Shown here piece after piece: positions 53,702 to 62,084 of a stretch of DNA of 64,000 nt. Both the position numbers and the translations under genes were made by a program. The DNA is from an uncultured Serinicoccus sp. (GTDB lineage: Bacteria; Actinomycetota; Actinomycetes; Actinomycetales; Dermatophilaceae): contig NZ_CANKYH010000006.1 in NCBI RefSeq assembly GCF_947487915.1, positions 186,001-250,000 on the forward strand, read 5' to 3'. The notes under the pieces were generated by a model. It did not search any database. It saw nothing but the letters and a program-made list of their open reading frames with translations, and was not told the origin of the DNA. How positions within the stretch are numbered: the first letter of the stretch is position 1; each line of letters begins with the position of its first letter.

Positions 53702-54925
53702 ATGGCCGAGGCCGTCATCGTCGCCGCCGCCCGCACCCCCATCGGCCGCGCGTTCAAGGGGTCGCTGACCACCGTGCGGCCGGACGACCTGGCCGTGGGG
53801 GTGATCCGCGCGGCCCTGGAGCAGGTGCCCGGGCTCGACCCGACGACGGTGGACGACCTCTACCTCGGGTGCGCCGAGCCCTGGGGGGAGCACGGCTTCA
53901 ACATGGCCCGGGTGGTGAGCGTGCTGCTCGGGCTCGACACGGTGCCCGGCGCCACGGTGAACCGCTTCTGCGCCAGCTCGGTGCAGACCACCCGCCAGGC
54001 GATGCACGCCATCAAGGCGGGTGAGGGCGACGTCTTCATCAGCGCCGGAGTCGAGTGCGTGTCGCGGTATGCCGACTTCTCCGGCGCGGGGGGCGGCAAG
54101 GAGTCCTGGCGCAACCCGGTGTTCGCCGACGCGGTCGCGCGCACCGAGGCGATGGCCGCGTCCAACGAGACCTGGACCGACCCGCGCGAGGACGGCCGGC
54201 TGCCGGACGCCTACATCGCCATGGGCCAGACCGCCGAGAACGTCGCCACCTCCCTGGGGATCTCCCGGGAGCGGCAGGACGAGTGGGGGGTCCGCAGCCA
54301 GAACCGCGCCGAGCAGGCCATCGTGGACGGCGTCTTCGCCCGCGAGATCGCCCCGGTCACCCTGGCCGACGGCACCGTCGTCAGCACCGACGACGGGCCG
54401 CGCCCCGGGGTGACCCTGGAGAAGGTCAGCCAGCTGCAGCCCGTCTTCCGCGAGGGCGGCACCGTCACCGCGGGCAACTGCTGCCCGCTCAACGACGGGG
54501 CAGCGGCGCTGGTCGTCATGAGCGACACCCGCGCCGCCGAGCTCGGGCTGATCCCCCTGGCCCGCGTGGTCTCCACCGGGGTGTCGGCTCTCTCCCCCGA
54601 GATCATGGGGCTCGGCCCGGTCGAGGCCTCCCGGCAGGCGCTGGCGCGCGCGGGCATGAGCATCTCCGACATGGACCTCTACGAGATCAACGAGGCCTTC
54701 GCGGTCCAGGTGCTGGGCTCGGCCGACGCCCTCGGCATGGACGAGGACCGGCTCAACGTCCACGGCGGCGCGATCGCCCTCGGCCACCCCTTCGGCTCGA
54801 CCGGTGCCCGCATCTCCACCACCCTCATCAACGCCCTGCAGACCCGGGACGGCCAGTTCGGCCTGGAGACCATGTGCGTCGGCGGGGGCCAGGGCATGGC
54901 GATGGTCGTCGAGCGGCTCTCCTGA
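53702..54925 (+). CDS. acetyl-CoA C-acyltransferase (thiolase)
   Basis: A 407-residue degradative/biosynthetic thiolase. The nucleophile Cys is in NRFCASSVQTTRQAM near residue 89, NEAFAVQVLGSADAL near 335, GGAIALGHPFGSTGARIS near 362 and the second catalytic Cys in ETMCVGGGQGMAM near 393. The start has a strong AAGGAGG site and a TAGACT -10 at 53664-53669, so it is independent of ole despite being adjacent. It may supply or recycle acyl-CoAs for OleA; that is inference. The 163-nt upstream gap contains only weak inverted repeats. Confidence 0.92.
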   Translation: MAEAVIVAAARTPIGRAFKGSLTTVRPDDLAVGVIRAALEQVPGLDPTTVDDLYLGCAEPWGEHGFNMARVVSVLLGLDTVPGATVNRFCASSVQTTRQAMHAIKAGEGDVFISAGVECVSRYADFSGAGGGKESWRNPVFADAVARTEAMAASNETWTDPREDGRLPDAYIAMGQTAENVATSLGISRERQDEWGVRSQNRAEQAIVDGVFAREIAPVTLADGTVVSTDDGPRPGVTLEKVSQLQPVFREGGTVTAGNCCPLNDGAAALVVMSDTRAAELGLIPLARVVSTGVSALSPEIMGLGPVEASRQALARAGMSISDMDLYEINEAFAVQVLGSADALGMDEDRLNVHGGAIALGHPFGSTGARISTTLINALQTRDGQFGLETMCVGGGQGMAMVVERLS

Positions 54926-54961
54926 CGGCCTGGACGCCCCCTCCTCGGGCCCTCGTCGCGG

Positions 54962-55029
54962 CCTGAGCAGAGAAAGGCACCCCAGGCAGCGGCTGCACCC
55001 CCCGAGTCGAGCACCTTTCTCTGCTCAGG
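54962..55029. repeat. 16-bp perfect inverted repeat with AT-richer arms
   Basis: CCTGAGCAGAGAAAGG (54962-54977) and CCTTTCTCTGCTCAGG (55014-55029) are exact complements separated by 36 nt. They lie 36 nt after the thiolase stop. The purine-rich, AT-richer arms differ from other terminators here. It could be a long-loop terminator or a small mobile repeat. A TAGCCT -10 for the next gene follows at 55089-55094. Confidence 0.65.
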
Positions 55030-55134
55030 CGGAGGTATGCCGAGGGCTGGCTGGGCATCGCGGGCCCGCACGTCTCGCGATCGACCGGTAGCCTGACGCC
55101 GATCTGTCCGTCCCACCCACCCGAGGTGAACCCC

Positions 55135-56094
55135 ATGGCTGCTGGTCTGGCTGCCCTGCTCGACGACATCGCGGCAATCGCCCGCATCGCCGCCGCGTCC
55201 GTCGACGACATCGGCGCGGCCGCGGGCCGCGCGGGGGCCAAGGCCGCCGGCGTCATCGTCGACGACGCCGCCGTGACCCCGCGCTACGTGACCGGGGTGG
55301 ACCCGAGCCGCGAGCTGCCGATGATCAAGACCATCGCCATCGGGTCGATCCGCAACAAGCTGCTCTTCATCGTCCCCGCGGTGCTGCTGCTGAGCATCTT
55401 CGTGCCGTGGCTGCTCACCCCGATCCTCATGCTGGGCGGCTGCTACCTGTCCTACGAGGGCGCCCACAAGGTGCTGGAGTGGCTCGGCGTGGGGCACGAC
55501 TCCGCCCACGACGAGCCCGCGGTCGAGCAGGGCCCGGAGGCGGAGAAGAAGGTCACCAGCGGGGCGATCCGGACCGACTTCATCCTCTCGGCGGAGATCA
55601 TGGTCATCGCGCTCAACGAGGTGACCGACGAGCCGGTGCTCAACCGGGCCATCATCCTCCTCGTCGTGGCCCTCGCCATCACCGCGCTGATCTACGGCTC
55701 GGTCGCTCTCATCGTCAAGATGGACGACATCGGGCTGAGCCTCGCGCAGCGCGAGTCCGAGGGCTCGCAGAGGTTCGGGCGTGGCCTGGTCAAGGCGATG
55801 CCCATCGTGCTGAAGACCCTGTCCATCGTCGGCGTCGTCGCCATGCTCTGGGTGGGCGGGCACATCCTGCTCGTCGGCATCGACGAGCTCGGCTTCCACC
55901 CGATCTACGAGTTCGTGCACCACGCCGAGGAGGTCGTCGGCGGGCTCGTCCCCGCCGTCCAGGGCGCCCTGGCGTGGCTCACCAACACGTTCTTCTCGGC
56001 CATCCTCGGGCTCGTCGTGGGCCTGGCCATCGTCGGCGTCGTCGCCCTGCTGCCCATCGGCAAGAAGCACGACGACCACGCCGAGGCCCACTGA
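55135..56094 (+). CDS. DUF808 membrane protein
   Basis: A 319-residue protein matching DUF808 (YedI-like) along its length. The N-terminus has two alanine-rich amphipathic helices (MAAGLAALLDDIAAIARIAA, then AAGRAGAKAAGVIVDDAAVT). About six membrane helices follow (first pair about residues 80-115). A conserved SGAIRTDFILSAEIMVIALN segment near 142 and a His-rich C-terminus (KKHDDHAEAH) complete it. Start at the MAAGL ATG matches the family; two codons earlier would also be open. The role is unknown. It is monocistronic and faces a convergent minus-strand gene. Confidence 0.88.
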   Translation: MAAGLAALLDDIAAIARIAAASVDDIGAAAGRAGAKAAGVIVDDAAVTPRYVTGVDPSRELPMIKTIAIGSIRNKLLFIVPAVLLLSIFVPWLLTPILMLGGCYLSYEGAHKVLEWLGVGHDSAHDEPAVEQGPEAEKKVTSGAIRTDFILSAEIMVIALNEVTDEPVLNRAIILLVVALAITALIYGSVALIVKMDDIGLSLAQRESEGSQRFGRGLVKAMPIVLKTLSIVGVVAMLWVGGHILLVGIDELGFHPIYEFVHHAEEVVGGLVPAVQGALAWLTNTFFSAILGLVVGLAIVGVVALLPIGKKHDDHAEAH

Positions 56095-56115
56095 GCGCTC
56101 GGTCGGGACGACCCC

Positions 56116-56448
56116 TCAGGGCAGGCCGCGGCGCAGGATGGTGAGCCTTCCGGCGAGGTCGGCCTCGGGCAGGTCCGCCTGACGCCAGTCGTAGACCATG
56201 ACCCGCAGCTGGTCCACGACCACCCCCGGGCCGAGGTCGGGCACCGTCGCCCGCCGCTGCCCCGTCCGGTCGGCCACCGCGTCCGCGAGCTCCTGCACGA
56301 CCCCCCGCACCCCGGGGTATGCCGTGAGCGCCCGGTCCAGCGGCAGCTGCTGCCAGCGCCGGCCGAGGCGATCGACCTCGGTGTCGACCGTCCGGACAGC
56401 GGACGGCCCGCCGGCAGACGAGCTGCCGGCGGGCCGCGTGCCGCTCAT
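56116..56448 (-). CDS. conserved hypothetical protein
   Basis: A 110-residue soluble protein with a Gly/Ser/Ala-rich first 20 residues and then a mostly helical domain. That domain contains RLGRRWQQLPLDRALTAYPG, VVQELADAV, VVVDQLRVMVYDWRQADL and a final LRRGLP. I do not recognise a function. It begins 14 nt after the YccA-like gene on the same strand, so they form an operon. The ATG at 56448 is preferred to an upstream in-frame start that would overlap that gene. Confidence 0.65.
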   Translation of the reverse strand: MSGTRPAGSSSAGGPSAVRTVDTEVDRLGRRWQQLPLDRALTAYPGVRGVVQELADAVADRTGQRRATVPDLGPGVVVDQLRVMVYDWRQADLPEADLAGRLTILRRGLP

Positions 56449-56462
56449 GTCGTGCAGGGTGC

Positions 56463-57359
56463 TCAGTCGCTGCTCTGCAGGATCGCGAAGAGCCGCAGGA
56501 ACTCGATGTAGAGCCACACGAGGCTCGCGACGAGGCCGTGGCCGAGCAGCCAGGAGTACTTCTCCGGGGCACCACCGCTCACCGCGCGGTCGATCGAGTC
56601 GAAGTCGACGGCGAGGCTGTAGGAGGCGAGCCCCACACCGAGCAGCGAGACGAGGATGCCGAGCGGGCCGCCATAGATGCCCCAGCCGTCGCCGAAGCCC
56701 AGGAAGGAGGCGCCGAGGTTGACGAGCAGGAAGACCATGTAGCCCATCGCGACCATGCCGAAGATGCGCCGCGACTTGCTCGTCACCTTGATGAAGCCGG
56801 CCTTCCAGCCGATGAACATGCCGACGAAGGTCGCCATGGTCGCCACGACGGCGGTCGTCACCACGCCCTCATAGAGCGCGTTGAAGGTGACGCTGACCGC
56901 ACCGAGGAAGAGACCCTGCAGGAGCGCGTGGGTCACGATGAGGCCGACGTTGACCTTCTTGCTGAAGGCGATGGCGAAGCTCAGGCCGAGCGAGCCGAAC
57001 ATGCCGAGCAGCCAGATCGGCATCGCCACCTCGGGCCGGGGCCCGACGAAGATCCACGTCGCCGCGGCGACCGCGACCACGATGCCGAAGAGCATGAGCG
57101 ACTTGACGACGACGTCGTCCAGCGTGAGCCGGCCGGTCTGCGCCGGGCCGGCGGGCGGCTGGTCGTAGAGGTCGCGCAGCTGCTGGTCGGACATGCTCTC
57201 GCTGGGGCCGGGCTGGTAGCCGGCGGGGAACGTGGGCTGACCCTGGGGCGGGGCGTAGCCCTGCTGGGCGTATCCGCCCTGCTGCTGGCTGCCGAAACCG
57301 GCATACCCGCCCTGGGCGGCCTCCTTGTCGATGCGGTTGAAGACCGGGTTGACGGCCAT
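56463..57359 (-). CDS. Bax inhibitor-1/YccA-like membrane protein
   Basis: A 298-residue protein. The first 80 residues are polar and rich in Gly, Gln and Pro (SQQQGGYAQQGYAPPQGQ). Seven membrane helices follow, with LGLSFAIAFSKKVNVGLIV, TFVGMFIGWKAGFIKVT, and the conserved acidic residues in LAVDFDSIDRAV near the last loop, as in the BI-1/TMBIM pH-sensitive calcium leak family. The ATG follows a GGAGGATCC ribosome site. A TATCCT -10 (minus strand, 57416-57421) and a small palindrome lie upstream. Confidence 0.88.
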   Translation of the reverse strand: MAVNPVFNRIDKEAAQGGYAGFGSQQQGGYAQQGYAPPQGQPTFPAGYQPGPSESMSDQQLRDLYDQPPAGPAQTGRLTLDDVVVKSLMLFGIVVAVAAATWIFVGPRPEVAMPIWLLGMFGSLGLSFAIAFSKKVNVGLIVTHALLQGLFLGAVSVTFNALYEGVVTTAVVATMATFVGMFIGWKAGFIKVTSKSRRIFGMVAMGYMVFLLVNLGASFLGFGDGWGIYGGPLGILVSLLGVGLASYSLAVDFDSIDRAVSGGAPEKYSWLLGHGLVASLVWLYIEFLRLFAILQSSD

Positions 57360-57404
57360 GGATCCTCCAAGTTGGTCGGCACCAGGGCCGTGCGACCCCG
57401 GTGT

Positions 57405-57417
57405 CTGGTGTCACCAG
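57405..57417 (-). promoter_or_regulatory. 13-bp palindrome at the YccA-like promoter
   Basis: CTGGTG-T-CACCAG begins at the -10 (TATCCT on the minus strand) and covers the expected transcription start. It could be an operator. Confidence 0.4.
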
Positions 57418-57520
57418 GATAAACGTGCGAGGCCACCGGGGGATTCCGGTCGACAGGGCGAGCCTGGTGCGGGTCGATGGGGCGGGCTATCCTGACCTGC
57501 GCCCCACGACGAGGAGACGC

Positions 57521-60007
57521 ATGCCACACCGCACCGGCCCGGCCGCTCTCACCGGCGCCCTGACCCTGGCCCTCAGCGCCGGCCTCATCGCCGCACCGGC
57601 ACCGGCCGCGCCCCCCGCGCAGGTCGCCGCCACCCCGCTGGCCGCCCACCAGGTCAGCGACGCGGCCTACCCGCGTCAGGAGCCGCTGCCCGAGCCCCCG
57701 GTGGACGAGGCGGACGCCGCTCTCAAGCCGGGGCTGACGGCATACCACGACATCGCGCGACGACTCAACGCCGCGATGGGGCGCTCGGACCGGGTCTCCG
57801 CGGAGGTCCTCACCGACACCCCGGGGGGTCGGCAGGTCTACCTCGTCACCCTGACCGCCAAGGAGAACGCCAACCAGGCCCGGCGCCAGGCGGCCTACCG
57901 CGACCTCATCACCGAGGACCCGGCGGCGGCCGCGCAGGACCGGCGGCTGGCGCAGCAGTACAAGACGCCGATCTTCGTCAACGCCAACATCCACGGCAAC
58001 GAGTTCGAGGGCACCGACGCCGCGCTGAGGCTCGTGGAGGACTACGCGACCAGCAACGACGCCGCGGTCAAGCAGCTGCTCAAACGCTCCCGCATCCACC
58101 TCGTCATCTCGATGAACCCGGACGGACGGCACGACAACACCCGTCGCAACACGGCCGGTTTCGACCTCAACCGCGACTTCGTCACCGCGACCCAGCCCGA
58201 GACCGTCGCCGTCCGCGACGCCCTGCTCCACACCCAGCCGCTGCTCATGCTGGACCTGCACGGCTACGTCAACGGCACCCTCGTCGAGCCCACCACGCCG
58301 CCGCACGGGGAGAACTACGAGTACGACCTCTTCATCAAGCACGCCTACCCCAACGGGCTGGGCATGGAGGAGGCCATCAACGGGCTCGGCTACGACGAGA
58401 GCGACGGCGTGCGTCCGGTCCAGGTGCCGCTGCGCGACTGGGACGAGGGCTGGGACGACTGGCCGCCGATCTTCACCCCGCAGTACGCCGCGCTGCACGG
58501 CGCCGTCGCGCACACCATCGAGATCCCGCTGCGGGTCAACAACGCGTCCTACGACCTGCCGGCCGAGGAGCTGCGACGCCGCTCCGCGATCAACACCGAC
58601 ATCGCCCACGCGGCGATCTCCGGGACGCTGGAGTATGCCGCGGCGCACCGCGAGGAGCTCCTCGCCGACCACATCGAGATCTTCCGGCGCGGCGAGGCTG
58701 GGGAGCCGCAGACGCCGGTCGAGGAGGGTCTCTTCGACGGCGTGATCGGGCCCGAGGACGTCTACACCACCTCCTACCCACGGGCCTACGTCATCCCGGT
58801 GGGTGAGGGGCAGCGCTCCGCCCCCGCCGCGGCCCGGCTCGTGGACTTCCTCGTCGCCAACGACGTCGAGGTGACCCGGCTCGAGCAGGAGCGGCTCCTC
58901 GCCGGACGGTCCTACCCCGCCGGCAGCTACGTCGTGGACCTGCACCAGGCCAAGCGCGGCATGGCCAACACCATCCTCGGCCGCGGCACCGACATCTCGG
59001 ACCGGGTCGACGCGATGTACGACATCTCCGGCTGGAGCCACGCCCTGCTGTGGGGTGCCGACGTCGACACCGTGCCCGACGGCGACCCGCTGCGCATCGA
59101 CGGTGAGCTGGTCGAGGGGGCCGACCCCACCGGGTCGCTCGCCGACAGCTCAGCGGGGTGGCTGCTGCCGATGCAGGACCCGGCGGACGTGCAGGCCGCC
59201 AGCCTGCTGCTGGAGCAAGGCGTGCCGGTCGAGCTGCTGGCCGACGGGTCGCTGCTGGTCCCGGCCGACTACCCCTGGGCGGCGAGCAACGCCGTCGAGA
59301 CCTTCGGCGTCGAGCTCGGCGCCGCTCCCGCCGGGGCGTCCGGGGGCCTGCTGGAGTCCTCCGACCGCGTCGTCGGGGTCTCCGGGAGCGCCGAGGAGCG
59401 CTGGGCCCTCACCGAGATGGGCCTGACCGTCCGCGAGGTCAGCAGCGCCGCACTCAACGACGGGCTCGACCTGTCCGACCTGGACGCGCTCTACGTCTCC
59501 ACCGGTCTCGACTGGGCCGACCTGTCCGACGACGCGCGCGTCGAGGTGCAGGACTTCCTCGCCGACGGTGGCGGCATCGTGGGACGGGGCGTGGCCGGTG
59601 CCCGCCTCAACGACGCCGTGCAGCTCGTGGAGGCCACCGCCGTGCGCGGCCGCAGCGACGCCAACGGGGTCGTCGGCGTCGACAACGACGCGGACAGCCC
59701 GGTCGCGGCGGCGGCCACCCCGGAGACCTTCGTCTACTCCCCCGTGTGGTTCACCGACCTCGGCGACGACGTCCGCGTCGACCAGCGCCTCGGCGAGGAG
59801 CCCCTGGTCAGCGGGCACTGGCGGGCCACGTCGGCGGGCGAGGGCGGCCCGGAGGACGCCGCCGGGCAGGCGGTCGTCGTCAGCACCGAGGCGGACGGCT
59901 CGCGCGGGGTGCTCTTCGGCACCGAGCCGCTCTTCCGGGCCCACCCGAAGGGGCAGTTCGCCCTCGTGGCCCGGGCGCTGCTCTGGGTGGGGTCGGACGC
60001 CGGGTAG
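57521..60007 (+). CDS. secreted M14-family zinc carboxypeptidase-like protein
   Basis: An 828-residue exported protein. The signal peptide (about 1-30) ends near APAPAAPPA. The M14 peptidase domain spans about 70-390. The zinc ligands are in NANIHGNEFEGTDA (His158 and Glu161), and MNPDGRHDNTRRNT precedes FDLNRDFVTAT. MLDLHGYVNGT supplies the third His, and AHTIEIPLR the likely catalytic Glu. A long C-terminal region (about 420-828) contains an ALLWGADVDTV segment and a DJ-1/PfpI-like fold hint in FLADGGGIVGRG. A GAGGAGA site precedes the ATG, and TATCCT at 57488-57493 is a likely -10. It probably digests extracellular peptides or peptidoglycan stems. Confidence 0.88.
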   Translation: MPHRTGPAALTGALTLALSAGLIAAPAPAAPPAQVAATPLAAHQVSDAAYPRQEPLPEPPVDEADAALKPGLTAYHDIARRLNAAMGRSDRVSAEVLTDTPGGRQVYLVTLTAKENANQARRQAAYRDLITEDPAAAAQDRRLAQQYKTPIFVNANIHGNEFEGTDAALRLVEDYATSNDAAVKQLLKRSRIHLVISMNPDGRHDNTRRNTAGFDLNRDFVTATQPETVAVRDALLHTQPLLMLDLHGYVNGTLVEPTTPPHGENYEYDLFIKHAYPNGLGMEEAINGLGYDESDGVRPVQVPLRDWDEGWDDWPPIFTPQYAALHGAVAHTIEIPLRVNNASYDLPAEELRRRSAINTDIAHAAISGTLEYAAAHREELLADHIEIFRRGEAGEPQTPVEEGLFDGVIGPEDVYTTSYPRAYVIPVGEGQRSAPAAARLVDFLVANDVEVTRLEQERLLAGRSYPAGSYVVDLHQAKRGMANTILGRGTDISDRVDAMYDISGWSHALLWGADVDTVPDGDPLRIDGELVEGADPTGSLADSSAGWLLPMQDPADVQAASLLLEQGVPVELLADGSLLVPADYPWAASNAVETFGVELGAAPAGASGGLLESSDRVVGVSGSAEERWALTEMGLTVREVSSAALNDGLDLSDLDALYVSTGLDWADLSDDARVEVQDFLADGGGIVGRGVAGARLNDAVQLVEATAVRGRSDANGVVGVDNDADSPVAAAATPETFVYSPVWFTDLGDDVRVDQRLGEEPLVSGHWRATSAGEGGPEDAAGQAVVVSTEADGSRGVLFGTEPLFRAHPKGQFALVARALLWVGSDAG

Positions 60008-60018
60008 GCCCCGGCCCT

Positions 60019-60092
60019 GCCCCCGTAGCCCAATCGGCAGAGGCAGCCCACTTAAAATGGGTTCAGTGCGGGTTCGAGTCCCGCCGGGGGCA
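60019..60092 (+). tRNA. tRNA with UAA anticodon (Leu, UUA codon), class I variable loop
   Basis: The cloverleaf is complete. The acceptor stem is GCCCCCG/CGGGGGC, the D-stem GCC/GGC and the anticodon stem GCCCA/TGGGT with loop CTTAAAA. The T-arm is GCGGG-TTCGAGT-CCCGC and the discriminator is A73. The anticodon at 60053-60055 is TAA, which reads UUA leucine codons. The variable region is only 5 nt (TCAGT), whereas leucine tRNAs normally have a long variable arm. CCA is not encoded. It lies 12 nt after the M14 gene stop. Confidence 0.88.
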
Positions 60093-60148
60093 CCCAGGCC
60101 GGCCTGAGGCGTCTCATGCCGGGCCCGGACCGGCCCTCGACCGCCCGC

Positions 60149-60234
60149 CGTCGGCCCAGGCGTTCACGTGCACGGATGAGCCGGTGCGGCCCGGCGTGTC
60201 GTCGGCCCAGGCGTTCACGTGCACGGGTGAGCCG
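60149..60234. repeat. 35-bp direct repeat, period 51 bp
   Basis: Copies at 60149-60183 and 60200-60234 differ at one base. Each contains GGCCCAGGCGTTCACGTG with the CACGTG palindrome. They fill most of the gap between the tRNA and the uracil-DNA glycosylase start and end just before that gene's -10. Confidence 0.8.
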
Positions 60235-60239
60235 CCGGG

Positions 60240-60245
60240 CAGGAT
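60240..60245 (+). promoter_or_regulatory. -10 element for a leaderless uracil-DNA glycosylase transcript
   Basis: CAGGAT, then GGGGGT, then the ATG at 60252. Confidence 0.45.
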
Positions 60246-60251
60246 GGGGGT

Positions 60252-61109
60252 ATGCCGCAGCGCCCCTCCCCGGACCCCGTCCCCTCGGCCGCCGGCGACC
60301 CGCACCCGCTCACCGGGGAGGTGTTCCCCTCCCCCGTGCCGCCCGGGTCGGGGTGGCCGCAGGACCCGGCGCCGCCCGGCACACGGGCGGCGCGCAGCGA
60401 GGGCGGGGTGCGCAGACAGGCGGCCGGGTCCCCCGACCTCGCCACCCTCGACGCGCGCGTCAGCGTCTGCTCGGCCTGCCCGCGGCTGGTGCGCTGGCGC
60501 GAGGAGGTCGCGAGCACCCGGCGGGCCGCCTACGCCGACCAGCCGTACTGGGGGCGGCCGGCCCCCGGCTACGGCGACCCCGCCCCCGAGATCCTCGTGG
60601 TCGGTCTCGCTCCCGCCGCCCACGGGGCCAACCGGACCGGGCGCATCTTCACCGGCGACCGCTCCGGCGACTGGATCTACGCCGCTCTCCACCGCGCCGG
60701 CTACGCCTCCCAGGCGTCCTCCACGCACGCCGGGGACGGCCTGACCCTGCGGTCGGTGCGCATCACCGCAGCCGTCCACTGCGCGCCCCCCGGGAACGCC
60801 CCGACGGCGGCTGAACGGCATACCTGCGGGGGGTGGCTGGAGCGTGAGCTGGCCCTCGTGGAGCCGACGATCCGCTCGGTGCTCGCGCTCGGCGGCATCG
60901 GCTGGGACGCCTTCCTGGCCGGGGCGCGGTCCGCCAGCTGGCAGGTGCCCCGGCCTCGGCCCCGCTTCGGCCACGGGGCGGAGGCGAGCCTGCGGAGCCC
61001 GACGGGGCGGCCGGTGCGGCTCCTGGGCAGCTACCACGTCAGCCAGCAGAACACCTTCACCGGCCGGCTCACCGAGGCGATGCTGGACGAGGTCATCGCG
61101 CGGCTGTGA
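60252..61109 (+). CDS. family 5 (UdgB) uracil-DNA glycosylase
   Basis: A 285-residue DNA repair enzyme that removes uracil and other deaminated bases. After a 60-residue proline-rich N-terminus come the Fe-S cysteines in [16 protein letters not shown] and in [10 protein letters not shown]. The active-site segment is [20 protein letters not shown] (near residue 116), which has the family 5 Ala pattern instead of a catalytic Asp. The second motif is [18 protein letters not shown] near 262. All are as in mycobacterial and Thermus UdgB. It is convergent with ppx. Confidence 0.93.
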   Translation: MPQRPSPDPVPSAAGDPHPLTGEVFPSPVPPGSGWPQDPAPPGTRAARSEGGVRRQAAGSPDLATLDARVSVCSACPRLVRWREEVASTRRAAYADQPYWGRPAPGYGDPAPEILVVGLAPAAHGANRTGRIFTGDRSGDWIYAALHRAGYASQASSTHAGDGLTLRSVRITAAVHCAPPGNAPTAAERHTCGGWLERELALVEPTIRSVLALGGIGWDAFLAGARSASWQVPRPRPRFGHGAEASLRSPTGRPVRLLGSYHVSQQNTFTGRLTEAMLDEVIARL

Positions 61110-61121
61110 GCCGGACGCCGC

Positions 61122-62084
61122 TCAGGCCTGGGACAGGGCGATCCCGTCGAGGATGTCGGACTCCGAGGCCCGCACGGTCCGCAGTCCCGAGTCGTGCGCC
61201 ACCCGTTGGACGACGGTGCGCCACACCAGGGCGCCGGCGCCGATGACGTCGACGCGGCCCTCGTGCATGAACGGCATCTCCCGGCGGCGCGAGCGTGGGC
61301 TGAGCAGCAGGTCGGTGCAGGCGTCGACCACGGTGTCGACGTCCAGCTCGGCACCGTGGATGCGGTCCCGCTGGTAGGCCGGCAGCCCCAGCGCGTGCGC
61401 GGTCACCGTGGTGACCGAGCCGGCGAGGCCGACGAGGGTGCCGACGCCGGAGAGGTCCACGGACCCGGCCACGTCGTCGACGGCGCGGACGATGTCGGAC
61501 AGCGCCGCCCACACCTGGTCCTCGCCCGGCGGGTCGTCGTGCAGGTGGCGCTCGGTCAGCCGGACGCACCCGATGTCCACCGAGCGCGACGCCGCCACCG
61601 CGGTGCCCGTCCCGTCCCCCAGCACGAGCTCCGTCGAGCCCCCGCCGATGTCGACGACCAGGTAGGGGCCCGGGGCCGCGGCATCGCGCAGCGGGCCGGT
61701 CGCGCCCGCGAAGGACAGCGCCGCCTCCTCCTGACCGCTCACCACCTCCGGGGTGACGCCGAACGCCCCGAAGGCGTCCTGGACCCCGCCGACGAAGTCG
61801 GCGGCGTTGGACGCGTCGCGGGACGCCGAGGTGGCCACGAAGCGGACCCGCTCGCAGCCGAGGTCCCGGCACTGCTCGGCATACCCCTGCGCCGCGGCCA
61901 GGGTGCGTGCCATGGCCGCCTCGCCGATCGCCCCGGTCGCGTCGATGCCCTCGCCCAGCCGGACGATCTGCATCTGCCGGGTGACCTCGGTCAGGGCCGG
62001 GGCGGCGCCGTCACCGGGCTCGAGGTCGGCCACGAGCAGCCGGATCGAGTTGGTGCCGCAGTCGACGGCACCCACGCGCGTCAT
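61122..62084 (-). CDS. ppx: Ppx/GppA-family exopolyphosphatase
   Basis: A 320-residue protein of the short actinobacterial Ppx2/Rv1026-like type. The ASKHA phosphate loops are VGAVDCGTNSIRLLVAD at the N-terminus and YLVVDIGGGSTELVLGDG near 143. SGQEEAALSFAGA lies near 118 and VGLAGSVTTVTAHALGL near 220. It lacks the C-terminal HD domain of enterobacterial Ppx. It should hydrolyse polyphosphate or related substrates. Start overlaps the DUF501 stop (ATGA), giving the conserved order eno-ftsB-DUF501-ppx. Confidence 0.92.
   Translation of the reverse strand: MTRVGAVDCGTNSIRLLVADLEPGDGAAPALTEVTRQMQIVRLGEGIDATGAIGEAAMARTLAAAQGYAEQCRDLGCERVRFVATSASRDASNAADFVGGVQDAFGAFGVTPEVVSGQEEAALSFAGATGPLRDAAAPGPYLVVDIGGGSTELVLGDGTGTAVAASRSVDIGCVRLTERHLHDDPPGEDQVWAALSDIVRAVDDVAGSVDLSGVGTLVGLAGSVTTVTAHALGLPAYQRDRIHGAELDVDTVVDACTDLLLSPRSRRREMPFMHEGRVDVIGAGALVWRTVVQRVAHDSGLRTVRASESDILDGIALSQA

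Noticed and set aside
60019..60251. Integration site of a mobile element at the tRNA
   Set aside because: No integrase is present, the repeats do not match the tRNA 3' end, and core genes follow immediately.
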